Shown here: one piece after another, positions 16,022 to 24,671 of the stretch
Numbering within the stretch: the first letter of the stretch is position 1
How the letters are laid out: each line of letters begins with the position of its first letter
NCBI GenBank assembly: GCA_030648615.1
Contig: JAUSHJ010000063.1
Span: 1 to 56,813 of the forward strand
Length of the DNA: 56,813 nucleotides
Origin: Microcaldota archaeon
GTDB lineage: Archaea; Micrarchaeota; Micrarchaeia; Anstonellales; Bilamarchaeaceae
Direction of reading: 5' to 3'
Notes under the pieces: model-generated
What the model was told of the DNA's origin: nothing
Databases searched by the model: none
What the model saw: only the letters and a program-made list of their open reading frames with translations
Position numbers and translations under genes: made by a program

Positions 16022-16666
16022 ATGTATATGAAATTAGTTACTCTCATATTTAGTTTTCTCATTTTTCTATTAATCTTTGGTTGTATTCAGTCTACGCAAA
16101 AGCTAGATTCTAAAGTGAAAGATACTTCAGTAATTTCAACAAATGATATTGAATCAGAGCGTACTAATGCAACTCTAGATTTAGTTACAGATAATCAGAC
16201 TAACGATTCAATTACAGACAGTCAAACTTCAGATTTAGATAACGGAAGCAATTTAGATAAAACTAAACTTAATTGCGACAATGTCCTTACATTGCAAGAA
16301 ACAAATCAGATATGTGGCGAAACATTATCTCCAAATCCATATGTAACTCAAAATACAGACGATGATACATACTGTTTTCGTTCGTATACTTCTGAAGGTG
16401 CGCTTTTAAATTTCAACATTGAAAAATTCAGCAGTGAAGACGAAGCAATAAAAGGAATGAAATCAGCAAGTTATGAAAGCGCAGTTTCACGTACTAATGT
16501 TGAGTTTAAAGGTTATCCTAGCTGGAAGGTCGAAGGTGCACTCTCCGGGGGCAATAGCTTGTATGTAACTAAAGGTAGTTATGTATTAACTATTAATGGC
16601 AGGCGTAATTGTAAGGACTACGAAAAAGTTGATAAACTAATGGAAACGGCACTTAAGCGAGTCTAG
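16022..16666 (+). CDS. Secreted lipoprotein, related to the divergent neighbour
   Basis: 214 residues. The signal peptide ends in the lipobox IFGC. A long Asp/Ser/Thr/Asn-rich linker follows, with repeats such as DNQTNDSITDSQTSDLDNGS. Then comes a domain starting LNCDNVLTLQETNQICGETL and ending RRNCKDYEKVDKLMETALKRV. Its cysteine layout and order parallel the lipoprotein at 15414-15983, so the two look like diverged paralogs sharing a 38-bp intergenic promoter region. Function unknown. Confidence 0.75.
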   Translation: MYMKLVTLIFSFLIFLLIFGCIQSTQKLDSKVKDTSVISTNDIESERTNATLDLVTDNQTNDSITDSQTSDLDNGSNLDKTKLNCDNVLTLQETNQICGETLSPNPYVTQNTDDDTYCFRSYTSEGALLNFNIEKFSSEDEAIKGMKSASYESAVSRTNVEFKGYPSWKVEGALSGGNSLYVTKGSYVLTINGRRNCKDYEKVDKLMETALKRV

Positions 16667-16677
16667 TTTTCTAATCT

Positions 16678-17139
16678 TTAGTTTTTATTTCTGATTTTCT
16701 TCCATCCTTGTAGTCCGGCAAACGTAAAAATAAGTCCAGCTACCAATGCCAATATATTCAAGGAAGCGAACGGAGTAGTCTCTTCCTTCAGTTTTGATTG
16801 GGTAGGGTCATTTGGATCAATCAAAACATTTACAGTTGTATTTATGGAATTCCTATCCACGACTTTTTGTATATCTGACTTATCCTGTGATGTGTGTGAA
16901 CTACAACAATCTCCACCATATGTTTTTCCATTTATTATGTATGTATAGTGTATACGTGGTGAGAATTGCGGTCCGTGTTTGCCAGGGACTGTTCTTACGT
17001 CGGACTGAGTTATAGTACCACTAACAGTTGTCCAGTTATTCTGTGCACTAACATCGGAGTAAATCAAGTAACCTGCAAGGACAAGAAGACAAACTCCAAT
17101 TACCATGCATAAAATTGTATCTCGTAATTCCTTTTTCAT
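16678..17139 (-). CDS. DUF3592-like membrane protein
   Basis: About 153 residues. Two membrane helices (TILCMVIGVCLLVLAGYLIYS near the N-terminus and ILALVAGLIFTFAGL near the C-terminus) bracket an outside domain, WTTVSGTITQSDVRTVPG...FSPRIHYTYIINGKTYGGD...VLIDPNDPTQSKL, which matches the DUF3592 pattern. I start it at the ATG of MKKELRD; a GTG/ATG 14 codons upstream would collide with the ligase promoter. Confidence 0.8.
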   Translation of the reverse strand: MKKELRDTILCMVIGVCLLVLAGYLIYSDVSAQNNWTTVSGTITQSDVRTVPGKHGPQFSPRIHYTYIINGKTYGGDCCSSHTSQDKSDIQKVVDRNSINTTVNVLIDPNDPTQSKLKEETTPFASLNILALVAGLIFTFAGLQGWKKIRNKN

Positions 17140-17189
17140 ATTAAAATATTCGAAAGAAACATTTAATACTTTAACATCCAATTTATCTC

Positions 17190-18911
17190 ATGCTTTTTTT
17201 CAAAGACGTAGCTGAAACATTCCTGAAAATCGAATCCAAATCTGGCAGACTTGAGATGACGGATATTCTAGCTCAGTTGTTCAAAAAAACAGATGTAAAA
17301 GAAATAGACAAACTTATTTACTTAGTTCAAGGTATACTTGCTCCACCTTACGATGGCATTGAACTTGGTCTGGGCGAACAATTTGCCATCAGAGCAATAG
17401 CTTCTGCAGCTGGGTATGACCGTTCAAAAGTGGAATCTAATTATAAGAAAAGTGGCGATCTAGGTCTTACTATAGAAGAACTGTTTGCAAAGAAAAAACA
17501 GCAATCACTATCATCAAGCGATATGGATGTTTTGTATATCTACGATAGTTTCGTTAAAATGGCAAAAACTTCTGGTCAAGGCAGTCAGGAACTAAAAATC
17601 AAATATTTGACCGAACTTCTGAATAATTCCTCTCCAACCGAAGCTAGGTTTATCATAAGATTCGTAACTGGAAGGCTTAGATTAGGTGTTGGAGATCCAA
17701 CCATACTAGATGCACTTTCGTTCTCTCGTACTGGTGACAAAAGCTTAAGAGAAGAATTAGAACGTGCTTACAACGTTTGCAGCGATCTCGGTTATGTAGC
17801 AAAGACATTTTTTGAAAGTCCGGAAAAAATAGTTGAGTTCAAAGTGCAACCATTTAAGCCTTTACAACCTGCACTCGCAGAAAGATTATCTACTCCTAAA
17901 GAGATAATTGAAAAACTTGGTTCGTGTTCGATAGAGTTTAAGTTCGATGGCTTCCGCCTACAGTGTCACAAGAAAGGGAATGAAGTTGAGCTATACTCAC
18001 GTAAACTAGAGAAAATGACACATATGTTTCCAGATGTAGTTGATGCAATAAAGAAACTAAAAGTAAAAGAAATTATTTTTGAAGGAGAAGCTCTCGCATT
18101 CAATGAACCGCAAAAACGTTATTTTTCATTTCAACAAACCATGCACCGCAGGCGCAAACATGGAATAGATGCAGCAAGCAAAGAACTGCCACTGAATATT
18201 TTTGTATTTGACATCCTCTATCTGAATGGGAAAGATCTGACTGCTCAGCCCTATTCTTCAAGACGTAAAACTCTAGAATCTATTTTTCCAGAAGAAATTC
18301 TAAAACTAAGCGAAAAAATAGACGTGAAGAATGAAAAAGAAATAGAAAAACTATTCAAGCAATCAATTAGTGAAGGTCTTGAAGGTATCATGGCAAAGGA
18401 TCTTGCATCGCCCTATACTGCAGGGAAAAGAAAGTTTGCCTGGATAAAATTAAAGAAATCTTATGGGAAAGCAGTAGATACTATTGATGGCGTTATTGTT
18501 GGTTATTATCTTGGGAAAGGTGCTAGAGTAGAATTTGAATTTGGTGGTTTGCTTCTCGCAGTTTACAATGAAGATAATGCAAGACTGGAGACGGTTGCAA
18601 GAATAGGTTCTGGTTATACTGAAGAAGAGATGAAGGAATTACAGGAGATGCTGGAAGAGATAAAAACTACTGCGCCTCCAGATAAGTTAGATTACAAGGT
18701 AGAGCCGGATTTTTGGGTACAACCTAAATACGTTGTTGAAGTTGCGTTTGATGACATTACTCTTTCTCCGATGCATACCTGTGGCGTTAAGGATGATAGA
18801 GGCTATGCATTACGTTTCCCACGAATGCAGAAGATGAGGGGAGATAAGAGTATTAGTGAGATTACTACTACCAGGGAAGTGGTTGATCTATATGAGAAAC
18901 AGATGAAGTGA
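17190..18911 (+). CDS. lig: ATP-dependent DNA ligase
   Basis: 573 residues, the usual length of archaeal replicative ligases, which seal Okazaki nicks. Order: N-terminal DNA-binding domain (1-215), adenylation domain with the nucleotidyl-Lys251 in IEFKFDGFRLQ, then FEGEALAF, FDILYLNG and EGIMAKDL motifs, and the OB domain with KLKKSYG...DTIDGVIVGYYLGKG. The tail ends FPRMQKMRGDKSISEITTTREVVDLYEKQ as in other archaeal ligases. All adenylation motifs are intact. Confidence 0.97.
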   Translation: MLFFKDVAETFLKIESKSGRLEMTDILAQLFKKTDVKEIDKLIYLVQGILAPPYDGIELGLGEQFAIRAIASAAGYDRSKVESNYKKSGDLGLTIEELFAKKKQQSLSSSDMDVLYIYDSFVKMAKTSGQGSQELKIKYLTELLNNSSPTEARFIIRFVTGRLRLGVGDPTILDALSFSRTGDKSLREELERAYNVCSDLGYVAKTFFESPEKIVEFKVQPFKPLQPALAERLSTPKEIIEKLGSCSIEFKFDGFRLQCHKKGNEVELYSRKLEKMTHMFPDVVDAIKKLKVKEIIFEGEALAFNEPQKRYFSFQQTMHRRRKHGIDAASKELPLNIFVFDILYLNGKDLTAQPYSSRRKTLESIFPEEILKLSEKIDVKNEKEIEKLFKQSISEGLEGIMAKDLASPYTAGKRKFAWIKLKKSYGKAVDTIDGVIVGYYLGKGARVEFEFGGLLLAVYNEDNARLETVARIGSGYTEEEMKELQEMLEEIKTTAPPDKLDYKVEPDFWVQPKYVVEVAFDDITLSPMHTCGVKDDRGYALRFPRMQKMRGDKSISEITTTREVVDLYEKQMK

Positions 18912-18919
18912 ATTTTCCA

Positions 18920-19795
18920 TCATAAATATTCTTTATACTGTTTCACAAAAACCTCAAATAAGTATCTAATGAATGCTCGTTCTTTCCTATCAAAGTCAAA
19001 CTTCTGAAGAACTAGGTAGTACAGCATCTTCTCATCATTGAATATGTTAAGCAGAGGGCAGTTTCCTTTTAGCAGAACGAAATTCATAAGTAGTCTAGAC
19101 ATTCTCCCATTTCCATCTCTGAAAGGGTGAATCCTGACGAATTTTAGGTGCACAAGTGCAGCTAGTTCGAACGAACGTAGTTGTTTTTTTGCAATATTAT
19201 ACCATTCAATAAATTCTTTCATTAGTTGTGGCAGTTCTTGCCATTGCGGACAGAGATAATTGCCAACGCGTACGTTGACATTTCTATATTTACCAGCATC
19301 GTGCATTATTTCTTTCTGTTCAATGTAATGCAATTTCAAAATCATTTCTTCGTTTATTTCTCCTTTATAATCGAAAAGAAAATCTATGCATTTCTCCATG
19401 TTCTGTACTTCCTTTATGTCTCGTTTTCTTTCTTTATGTAAGATTTCCTTTCCAGCAAGAATGCTATCGGTCTCTTCCAGTGTAAGCGTATTGCCTTCAA
19501 TGGCATTTGTGTTATAAATAAAACTTACAATTCTTTCTCTTTCTGTTTTCCACAATGTTTTATCAAGTCTGTATTTTTTCAAGTAGTTTTTCTTTATTCG
19601 TCCAATTATTCTAATTTCTTCTTCAGTCAATTTCTTAGCAATTCGTTTGGTTTTTTTCTTTAATATTTCCAGATCCTTTGGTATTGTCGTACCTAGATAC
19701 TTCCTAGTTTTTTTGAATTTTCCATCTACTCTTTTTGTCTCAGTAAGGTAGTAGTATATCTTGCCATTAACTATTTTCTTTTCTATGTAAGCCAT
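18920..19795 (-). CDS. Fic/DOC family protein with inhibitory helix
   Basis: 291 residues. The Fic active site HPFRDGNGRMSRLL is complete (His, Asn, Gly, Arg all present), so AMP transfer or a related reaction from ATP is plausible. TNAIEGN near residue 97 fits the [S/T]xxxE[G/N] self-inhibitory helix of class II Fic proteins, so it probably needs no separate antitoxin. An N-terminal beta-rich segment (YIEKKIVNGKIYYYLTETKRVDGKFKKTRKYLG) is typical of archaeal forms. I begin at MAYIEKK; an ATG 11 codons upstream would translate through a TTAGGGGGCACA repeat. Confidence 0.9.
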   Translation of the reverse strand: MAYIEKKIVNGKIYYYLTETKRVDGKFKKTRKYLGTTIPKDLEILKKKTKRIAKKLTEEEIRIIGRIKKNYLKKYRLDKTLWKTERERIVSFIYNTNAIEGNTLTLEETDSILAGKEILHKERKRDIKEVQNMEKCIDFLFDYKGEINEEMILKLHYIEQKEIMHDAGKYRNVNVRVGNYLCPQWQELPQLMKEFIEWYNIAKKQLRSFELAALVHLKFVRIHPFRDGNGRMSRLLMNFVLLKGNCPLLNIFNDEKMLYYLVLQKFDFDRKERAFIRYLFEVFVKQYKEYL

Positions 19796-19802
19796 GCTAG
19801 AA

Positions 19803-19842
19803 TTAGGGGGCACAAAGTTTTTAAGCATTTAGGGGGCACAGA
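19803..19842. repeat. Tandem TTAGGGGGCACA words upstream of fic
   Basis: Two direct copies of TTAGGGGGCACA 26 bp apart (19804 and 19830). A third copy with the same TTTAGGGGGCACAG context lies at 20219-20232. They sit directly upstream of the Fic start and could be an operator. Alternatively, copies two and three mark the ends of the 390-bp segment between them. Confidence 0.6.
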
Positions 19843-19907
19843 AAACATAAATGTTTCCAGTCTTCAGTTTCTGGTCTTGCCTGTTTTACGAGATACAAAA
19901 CACCTGA

Positions 19908-20210
19908 CTCAAGATTTTTTAGGGGCGGTGATAACTCCCCAAAGTTATAACTGATTTTAGTGCAGATGTAATCCAGTGATAACTCGAAATACGTTTACCT
20001 CGTAAAAATCATGTGTCAATTCGGCACGGAAACTCATGGTTTTAACCTTGGGAGGAAGTGCCGAATTTACACAACTTTGCCCTCCCAATTGTCCTTTGGA
20101 CAATGGGCGCAATGTAGCAGTTGCGACATTCGCGTCGGCCCTAATGAAACCACAGCCTTTAGGCTGTGGTGGCCGAATGGGCAAATCATTTACATAAATC
20201 TTTAGGAACC
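19908..20210 (+). mobile_element. IS200/IS605-like relic or orphan omega-RNA-like segment
   Basis: This covers most of the gene-free 19843-20290 stretch and is more GC-rich than its surroundings. It has strong hairpins: ATAACT/AGTTAT, AATTCGGCAC/GTGCCGAATT closing a long stem, ATTGTCC-TTT-GGACAAT, and CTAATGAAACCACAGCC-TTTA-GGCTGTGG. The last closely resembles the right-end hairpin of IS605/tnpB elements, which is also the scaffold end of their guide RNAs. No tnpA or tnpB frame is present. The assignment rests on remembered pattern only. Confidence 0.45.
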
Positions 20211-20218
20211 ACATTATA

Positions 20219-20276
20219 TTTAGGGGGCACAGTAGAAAGTTTTTCGTTTTGAGTCTAGTGTTTCGGGTCTTGCCTT
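20219..20276. repeat. Third TTTAGGGGGCACAG word plus GAGTCT-type repeat
   Basis: TTTAGGGGGCACAG matches the copy at 19829. It is followed by TTTTGAGTCTAGTGTTTCGGGTCTTG, a member of the degenerate GAGTCT family seen also in trm56, at 30087 and at 32209. Confidence 0.5.
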
Positions 20277-20290
20277 CTAGTATCTACCAA

Positions 20291-20857
20291 CTAACTTTTC
20301 AACGTCTTAATCAAATCTGCCTTGGTAATAATCCCTTTTATCTCTCCTTTTTCTTCAACAAGAATTGCCTTGTAAAACCTTAGCAGTTCAGTTATTACGC
20401 CTAACTCTGCTTCTGGTGGGATAGAGGGGAAACTAGCTTCCATAACTTCTCTTGCAGAGACCTTGCCAATGTTTTTCCCATATTTGGTTAACCAGTCTAC
20501 AAATTCTCCATCTGACAGGCTGCCGATGCATTTTCCATTCTGAATTACTGGCAATTGTGATATGCCTTCTTCCCTCATTATCTCCATTAGTTTGTCTAGT
20601 TTATCATCAGGTTTTGCTAGTAATAAATGCTTAGTCATGATTTCTTTTGCTTTCTTTGCACCATCTCCTTTGCTTAATTCATGTTCCAGTGCCTGGAATA
20701 TGGCAATTACTTTGGAATATGCTGGATCGACTCTGTTGCTTTCTATCTTTGCGATAAGGCTTTGGCTAACTCCAGCTAGTTTTGCAAGTTGTTTCTGAGT
20801 TAAGTCAAGTTTCTTTCTCAGACTTTTGATTTTTTCAAGCTCGAATATATTTATCAC
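20291..20857 (-). CDS. HTH-CBS transcriptional regulator
   Basis: 188 residues. An Xre-type helix-turn-helix (KIKSLRKKLDLTQKQLAKLAGVSQSLIAKIESNRVDPAYSK) at 8-50 is followed by a pair of CBS domains (AKEIMTKHLLLAKPDDKLDKLMEIMREEGISQLPVIQNGKCIGSLSD, then SAREVMEASFPSIPPEAEL...GIITKADLIKTL). This archaeal architecture (COG3620) senses adenosyl or similar ligands through the CBS pair. The only start is a GTG inside a GGTGAT. It is divergent from the SAM hydrolase, with an operator-like region between. Confidence 0.92.
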   Translation of the reverse strand: MINIFELEKIKSLRKKLDLTQKQLAKLAGVSQSLIAKIESNRVDPAYSKVIAIFQALEHELSKGDGAKKAKEIMTKHLLLAKPDDKLDKLMEIMREEGISQLPVIQNGKCIGSLSDGEFVDWLTKYGKNIGKVSAREVMEASFPSIPPEAELGVITELLRFYKAILVEEKGEIKGIITKADLIKTLKS

Positions 20858-20867
20858 CGTATGTCAA

Positions 20868-20914
20868 TTCTAATTAGAATATTTTAATCAATAATATATA
20901 AATATAGGAATATT
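20868..20914. promoter_or_regulatory. Shared promoter/operator block, copy 1
   Basis: A 47-bp block with the perfect palindrome TTCTAATTAGAA, then ATTTTAATCAATAA and the TATA-like ATATAAATATAGG. It recurs at 33216-33262 on the other strand with three substitutions. It lies between the divergent HTH-CBS and SAM-hydrolase genes, so autoregulation by the HTH-CBS protein is the simplest reading. Confidence 0.7.
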
Positions 20915-20940
20915 TTATAAATGTACTTACGGTGATATTT

Positions 20941-21897
20941 ATGGTACAAAGAACATTAGTTGCTAAAGACGCAAAACTCCCAAGAATCCACAGTAGCTTT
21001 CCAAAACAACAGCCAGTAATATCCTTGCTTACAGATTTTGGCAGAGATGAAGCAGTTCACCTGATAAAATCTGCAGCCAGGTATGTTAATCCAAGAGCAA
21101 GAATCAGAGATATAACTCACGAAGTTCCGGCATTCAATGTACTTTCTGGTGCATGGCGACTCTCCCGTGTGGTTACAGACAAAACCCAAAGAGAAGGGAC
21201 AATTTATGTAGCAGTAGTGGATCCTGGTGTTGGCGGAGAAAGAGAATGCTTAATCGTAAGAACTAAAACAGGCAAGTATCTGGTAGGCCCGAACAATGGT
21301 CTGCTTTCGCTTGCTTTCCAGAAAGAAGGTATTGATGTTGCAGTTTCGATAGAAAATACCGAGTTGACTTTGCTAAAACTGGCAGACTCAGTTACCTTCC
21401 ATGGAAAAGATATTTTTGCGCCTGCCGCAGCGCATTTAGCCGCAGGCGTTCCGATTGATGAATTCGGACCACGCGTGAATGAGGTAGTACAAGTAGATCA
21501 GAAGGTGGTGCTTCAGACAATCCATCTTGAGGCCGAAAAAGAAAATTACCCAGAAGCAACTCATCGAACAGGCTGGCTCGTGGATATCGATAATTTTGGT
21601 GTGCTAAGGACCAATCTTCCGAATCATCTTGGTGCAGAATATGTTGGCAAAACTGCCGAACTTACAATTCATTCACACGATACGCATCCATTATCATTTT
21701 TTCGGGCTCAAGTAACCCTTACTGATAATTTCGAGAGCGTTGCAAGAGGCGAATTGATTGCGGTGCTTTCCTCTACTGGTTGTCTTGATATCGCAGCTAA
21801 TCTGGCAAGTGCAAGTGAAATTACCAAAATAGGTTTCGACAGTGTTGGACTAGATGGTCACAGGCCAATTACACAGGTGCATCTGAAGGTGATATGA
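20941..21897 (+). CDS. SAM hydrolase (SAM hydroxide adenosyltransferase, DUF62)
   Basis: 318 residues from the ATG that follows GGTGATATTT. The family hydrolyses S-adenosylmethionine to adenosine and methionine, and is related to fluorinases and chlorinases. Visible family motifs are ISLLTDFGRDEAV (conserved Asp), VNPRARIRDITHEVPAFNVLSGAW, YVAVVDPGVGG, LVGPNNGLLS, SVTFHGKDIFAPAAAHLAAG and the C-terminal VDIDNFG beta domain. The SAM-handling role fits the CBS-containing regulator next to it. Length and order are normal. Confidence 0.92.
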   Translation: MVQRTLVAKDAKLPRIHSSFPKQQPVISLLTDFGRDEAVHLIKSAARYVNPRARIRDITHEVPAFNVLSGAWRLSRVVTDKTQREGTIYVAVVDPGVGGERECLIVRTKTGKYLVGPNNGLLSLAFQKEGIDVAVSIENTELTLLKLADSVTFHGKDIFAPAAAHLAAGVPIDEFGPRVNEVVQVDQKVVLQTIHLEAEKENYPEATHRTGWLVDIDNFGVLRTNLPNHLGAEYVGKTAELTIHSHDTHPLSFFRAQVTLTDNFESVARGELIAVLSSTGCLDIAANLASASEITKIGFDSVGLDGHRPITQVHLKVI

Positions 21898-21943
21898 TGA
21901 TCTCTGACATATTTTTATATTCTTTTATACGTTAATCTTAGTT

Positions 21944-22402
21944 ATGAAAAGACAATCTGCACGAGTATTGCCAATGCATGTACAAGAATTAAAACCAAGT
22001 GGAAAAGGGCAATTATTGGACAGTCCTAGGATTTCAAAGGTGAGGTTGAGTGAAAAAAATTTAAAAAGAGCTTTCACAGGTATCTTCACCAAAGACCGTG
22101 AGATTTGCACTTGTGATGAGGTAGTTCTTATGCCTGAAAACTGCAAAGTGCTTCTTTCACTTTCAGAAACCCAGTCCGTTTCTATAATATCTGAACTAAG
22201 AAAGAGAATTAGAGGTTCAGGCACATTAAGCTTTAATTTATTTGGAAATGAATGGGACCTCATAAAAAATCTACATAATCTTGCTGTAAAAGGGGGGTTT
22301 CATTCTTCAGTAATAAACGTATTTACTGATGGAACTAAAAATACAGATCTGGAAAATATAATAATTGGAGATTCTTATGAAATCTCCTGCAAGCGTTCAT
22401 AA
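21944..22402 (+). CDS. Conserved-looking protein of unknown function
   Basis: 152 residues, no family recognised. The N-terminus is basic. The middle KNLKRAFTGIFTKDREICTCDEVVLMPENCKVLLSLSETQSVSIISELRKRI has a CxC pair. The C-terminal half is mixed alpha-beta (SFNLFGNEWDLIKNLHNLAVKGGFHSSVINVFTDGT). No signal peptide or membrane segment. It sits between the SAM hydrolase and metG on the same strand, but gaps of about 45 bp on each side leave operon membership open. Confidence 0.65.
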   Translation: MKRQSARVLPMHVQELKPSGKGQLLDSPRISKVRLSEKNLKRAFTGIFTKDREICTCDEVVLMPENCKVLLSLSETQSVSIISELRKRIRGSGTLSFNLFGNEWDLIKNLHNLAVKGGFHSSVINVFTDGTKNTDLENIIIGDSYEISCKRS

Positions 22403-22446
22403 TAATATCTTAATCTAATAGATAATTCAAACACATATAAATTAAG

Positions 22447-24618
22447 GTGATTTCCGTAACTAAAAATAAAAAAATTCTTATAACCTCAGCATTGCCTTAT
22501 GTAAATAATGTGCCGCATCTGGGCAACATAATTGGTTGTGTACTAAGTGCAGATGTATTTGCCAGATATTGCAGGTCTAGAGAATACGATTGTCTTTACA
22601 TCTGCGGTACGGATGAGTATGGCACAGCAACGGAAATAAAAGCGCTGGAAGAAGTAGTAACTCCACAACAAATCTGTGATAAATATTATAAGATACATAA
22701 AGATATTTACGATTGGTTTAATTGTAGTTTTGATTATTTTGGAAGAACATCCACTCCTAAGCACACTGAGATAACTCAGGATATTTTCACCAAGCTCTAT
22801 AAGAACGGTTATGTAGTGGAAGAAGAAACAGAGCAGCCATATGACGAAAAAGCGCAAATGTTTCTTGCTGACAGGTATATAGAAGGAACTTGTCCGTACT
22901 GCAAGAGTGAACAAGCACGTGCGGATCAGTGTGACAAATGTAGTAAATTACTTACTTATGAAGAACTCATAGATCCAAGAAGCAAAGTTACAAAAACAAA
23001 ACCGATAATTAAGAAGACCAAACATCTTTTCATTGATTTGCCAGGTATAGAAAAGGAACTTGAGAAATGGATTGAAAAAACTGCTAAAGAAGGTTTCTGG
23101 AGTGAAAATTCTTATCACATCGCAAAAGCATGGCTGAGAGATGGACTAAAAAAGAGAGCAATAACCAGAGATTTAAAATGGGGCGTGCCTGTACCGCTTA
23201 AGGGTTACGAAAATAAAAAATTCTACGTCTGGTTTGAAGCACCCATCGGTTATATCTCCATTACTGCAAATTACAAAAAAGATTGGGAAATATGGTGGAA
23301 GAAACCAAAGGACGTTTCACTCTATCAATTCATGGGTAAGGACAATGTACCGTTTCACACAGTAATATTTCCATCTACCTTACTTGGTACTAAAGATAAT
23401 TGGACAATGCTCCATCACATAAACACCACCGAATTCCTTAACTACGAAGGAGGTAAGTTTTCCAAGTCAAGAGGCGTAGGGGTATTTGGTGATGGTGCAG
23501 TAAAGAGCGGTGTTCCTAGCGATGTATGGAGATATTACTTACTTGCTAACAGGCCAGAACAGGCAGACACTAATTTTGTATGGCAGGATTTTGCTGATAG
23601 ACTAAATAATGAACTTTTGGCCAATCTCGGAAATTTAGTAAATCGTACATTAATATTTCTTCAGAATAATTTCAGTGGTAAAGTTCCAGAAGGAAAACTA
23701 ATTGACAGTGATAACGAATTCCTGAATAAACAGGAAGAACAGATTACAAAAATCACAGATTTATTGGAGAAAGTTAAGCTGAAAGACGGTTTACACGAAG
23801 TAATGACATTCTCTAAAAACACCAACAAGTATTTCCAGGATAATAAGCCCTGGGAACTGGTGAAGAAAGATAAATCCAGGGCAGATGCTGTGCTATACGT
23901 GCTAGTTAATCAGATAAAAGATCTTGCAATACTAATCGAGCCTTATTTGCCAGTTACAAGTGAAAACATTTTCAAACAGTTGAACATAGAAAAGAAGAAA
24001 TGGGTAGACCTGGGCAAATTTTCTGTATTGGTTGGTCATGGGATAGGTGAACCAAAAACATTATTCCAGAAACTTGAACAGAAGCAAGTGGAAGAACTTA
24101 AGAGAAATTTTTCTGGTAAACAGGATAACGAAGGTCAAACTAATAAGCAGGTTTCATTCGTAGATTTAGACATCGAAGTCGGTGAAATTTTATCAGCAGA
24201 AAAACATCCTAACGCTGAAAAGCTTCTAGTAGAAAAAGTGAAACTGCACGATAAAGAGATTCAATTAGTCTCAGGAATTGCTTCTCACTATAAACCGGAA
24301 GAAATTGTCGGAAAGAAAGTCTTAATCCTTAGAAATATTTCACCTGCTAAACTACGTGGAGTGGAAAGTCACGGAATGCTTTTAGTGTGCGAATCAGAAG
24401 ACAAATCTATAGAAATAATTAGTCCTGATGTTGCTGTAGGTACTAAAATAACTTTAGAAGGAGCAAAACAAAAACCCAAACCACTGCTAACAGTAGATCA
24501 GTTCTTTTCTATTGATCTAGAGGTTAATGATTTCCTCTGCTCCAGCAATGGCAATCAATTGTTTGCTGGAAAGCACCCTTTAAAAACAGAAAAAATAAAA
24601 CGTGGGAAAATAACTTAG
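22447..24618 (+). CDS. metG: Methionyl-tRNA synthetase with C-terminal tRNA-binding domain
   Basis: 723 residues. Class I catalytic core with ILITSALPYVNNVPHLGN (HIGH box as HLGN, 24-27), a zinc knuckle CPYCKSEQARADQCDKC, and KFSKS at 337-341. The anticodon-binding helices follow to about 560. An EMAP/Trbp-type OB domain (VDLDIEVGEILSAEKHPNAEKLLVEKV...NISPAKLRGVESHGMLL) is fused at the end, plus about 60 extra residues. The start is peculiar: no ATG is available, and the only candidate is the GTG within AAGGTGATTTCC, which is the ribosome-site wording found before lemA. Confidence 0.96.
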   Translation: MISVTKNKKILITSALPYVNNVPHLGNIIGCVLSADVFARYCRSREYDCLYICGTDEYGTATEIKALEEVVTPQQICDKYYKIHKDIYDWFNCSFDYFGRTSTPKHTEITQDIFTKLYKNGYVVEEETEQPYDEKAQMFLADRYIEGTCPYCKSEQARADQCDKCSKLLTYEELIDPRSKVTKTKPIIKKTKHLFIDLPGIEKELEKWIEKTAKEGFWSENSYHIAKAWLRDGLKKRAITRDLKWGVPVPLKGYENKKFYVWFEAPIGYISITANYKKDWEIWWKKPKDVSLYQFMGKDNVPFHTVIFPSTLLGTKDNWTMLHHINTTEFLNYEGGKFSKSRGVGVFGDGAVKSGVPSDVWRYYLLANRPEQADTNFVWQDFADRLNNELLANLGNLVNRTLIFLQNNFSGKVPEGKLIDSDNEFLNKQEEQITKITDLLEKVKLKDGLHEVMTFSKNTNKYFQDNKPWELVKKDKSRADAVLYVLVNQIKDLAILIEPYLPVTSENIFKQLNIEKKKWVDLGKFSVLVGHGIGEPKTLFQKLEQKQVEELKRNFSGKQDNEGQTNKQVSFVDLDIEVGEILSAEKHPNAEKLLVEKVKLHDKEIQLVSGIASHYKPEEIVGKKVLILRNISPAKLRGVESHGMLLVCESEDKSIEIISPDVAVGTKITLEGAKQKPKPLLTVDQFFSIDLEVNDFLCSSNGNQLFAGKHPLKTEKIKRGKIT

Positions 24619-24671
24619 TCTATTTATGCAAATGTATAATATTTATAAAACGTGTTATTCAATGTAATACT

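Noticed and set aside
19957-20214. Reading frames of 85 and 64 codons on opposite strands over the IS605-like hairpins
   Set aside because: They consist of translated hairpin arms and show no TnpB or other protein motif.
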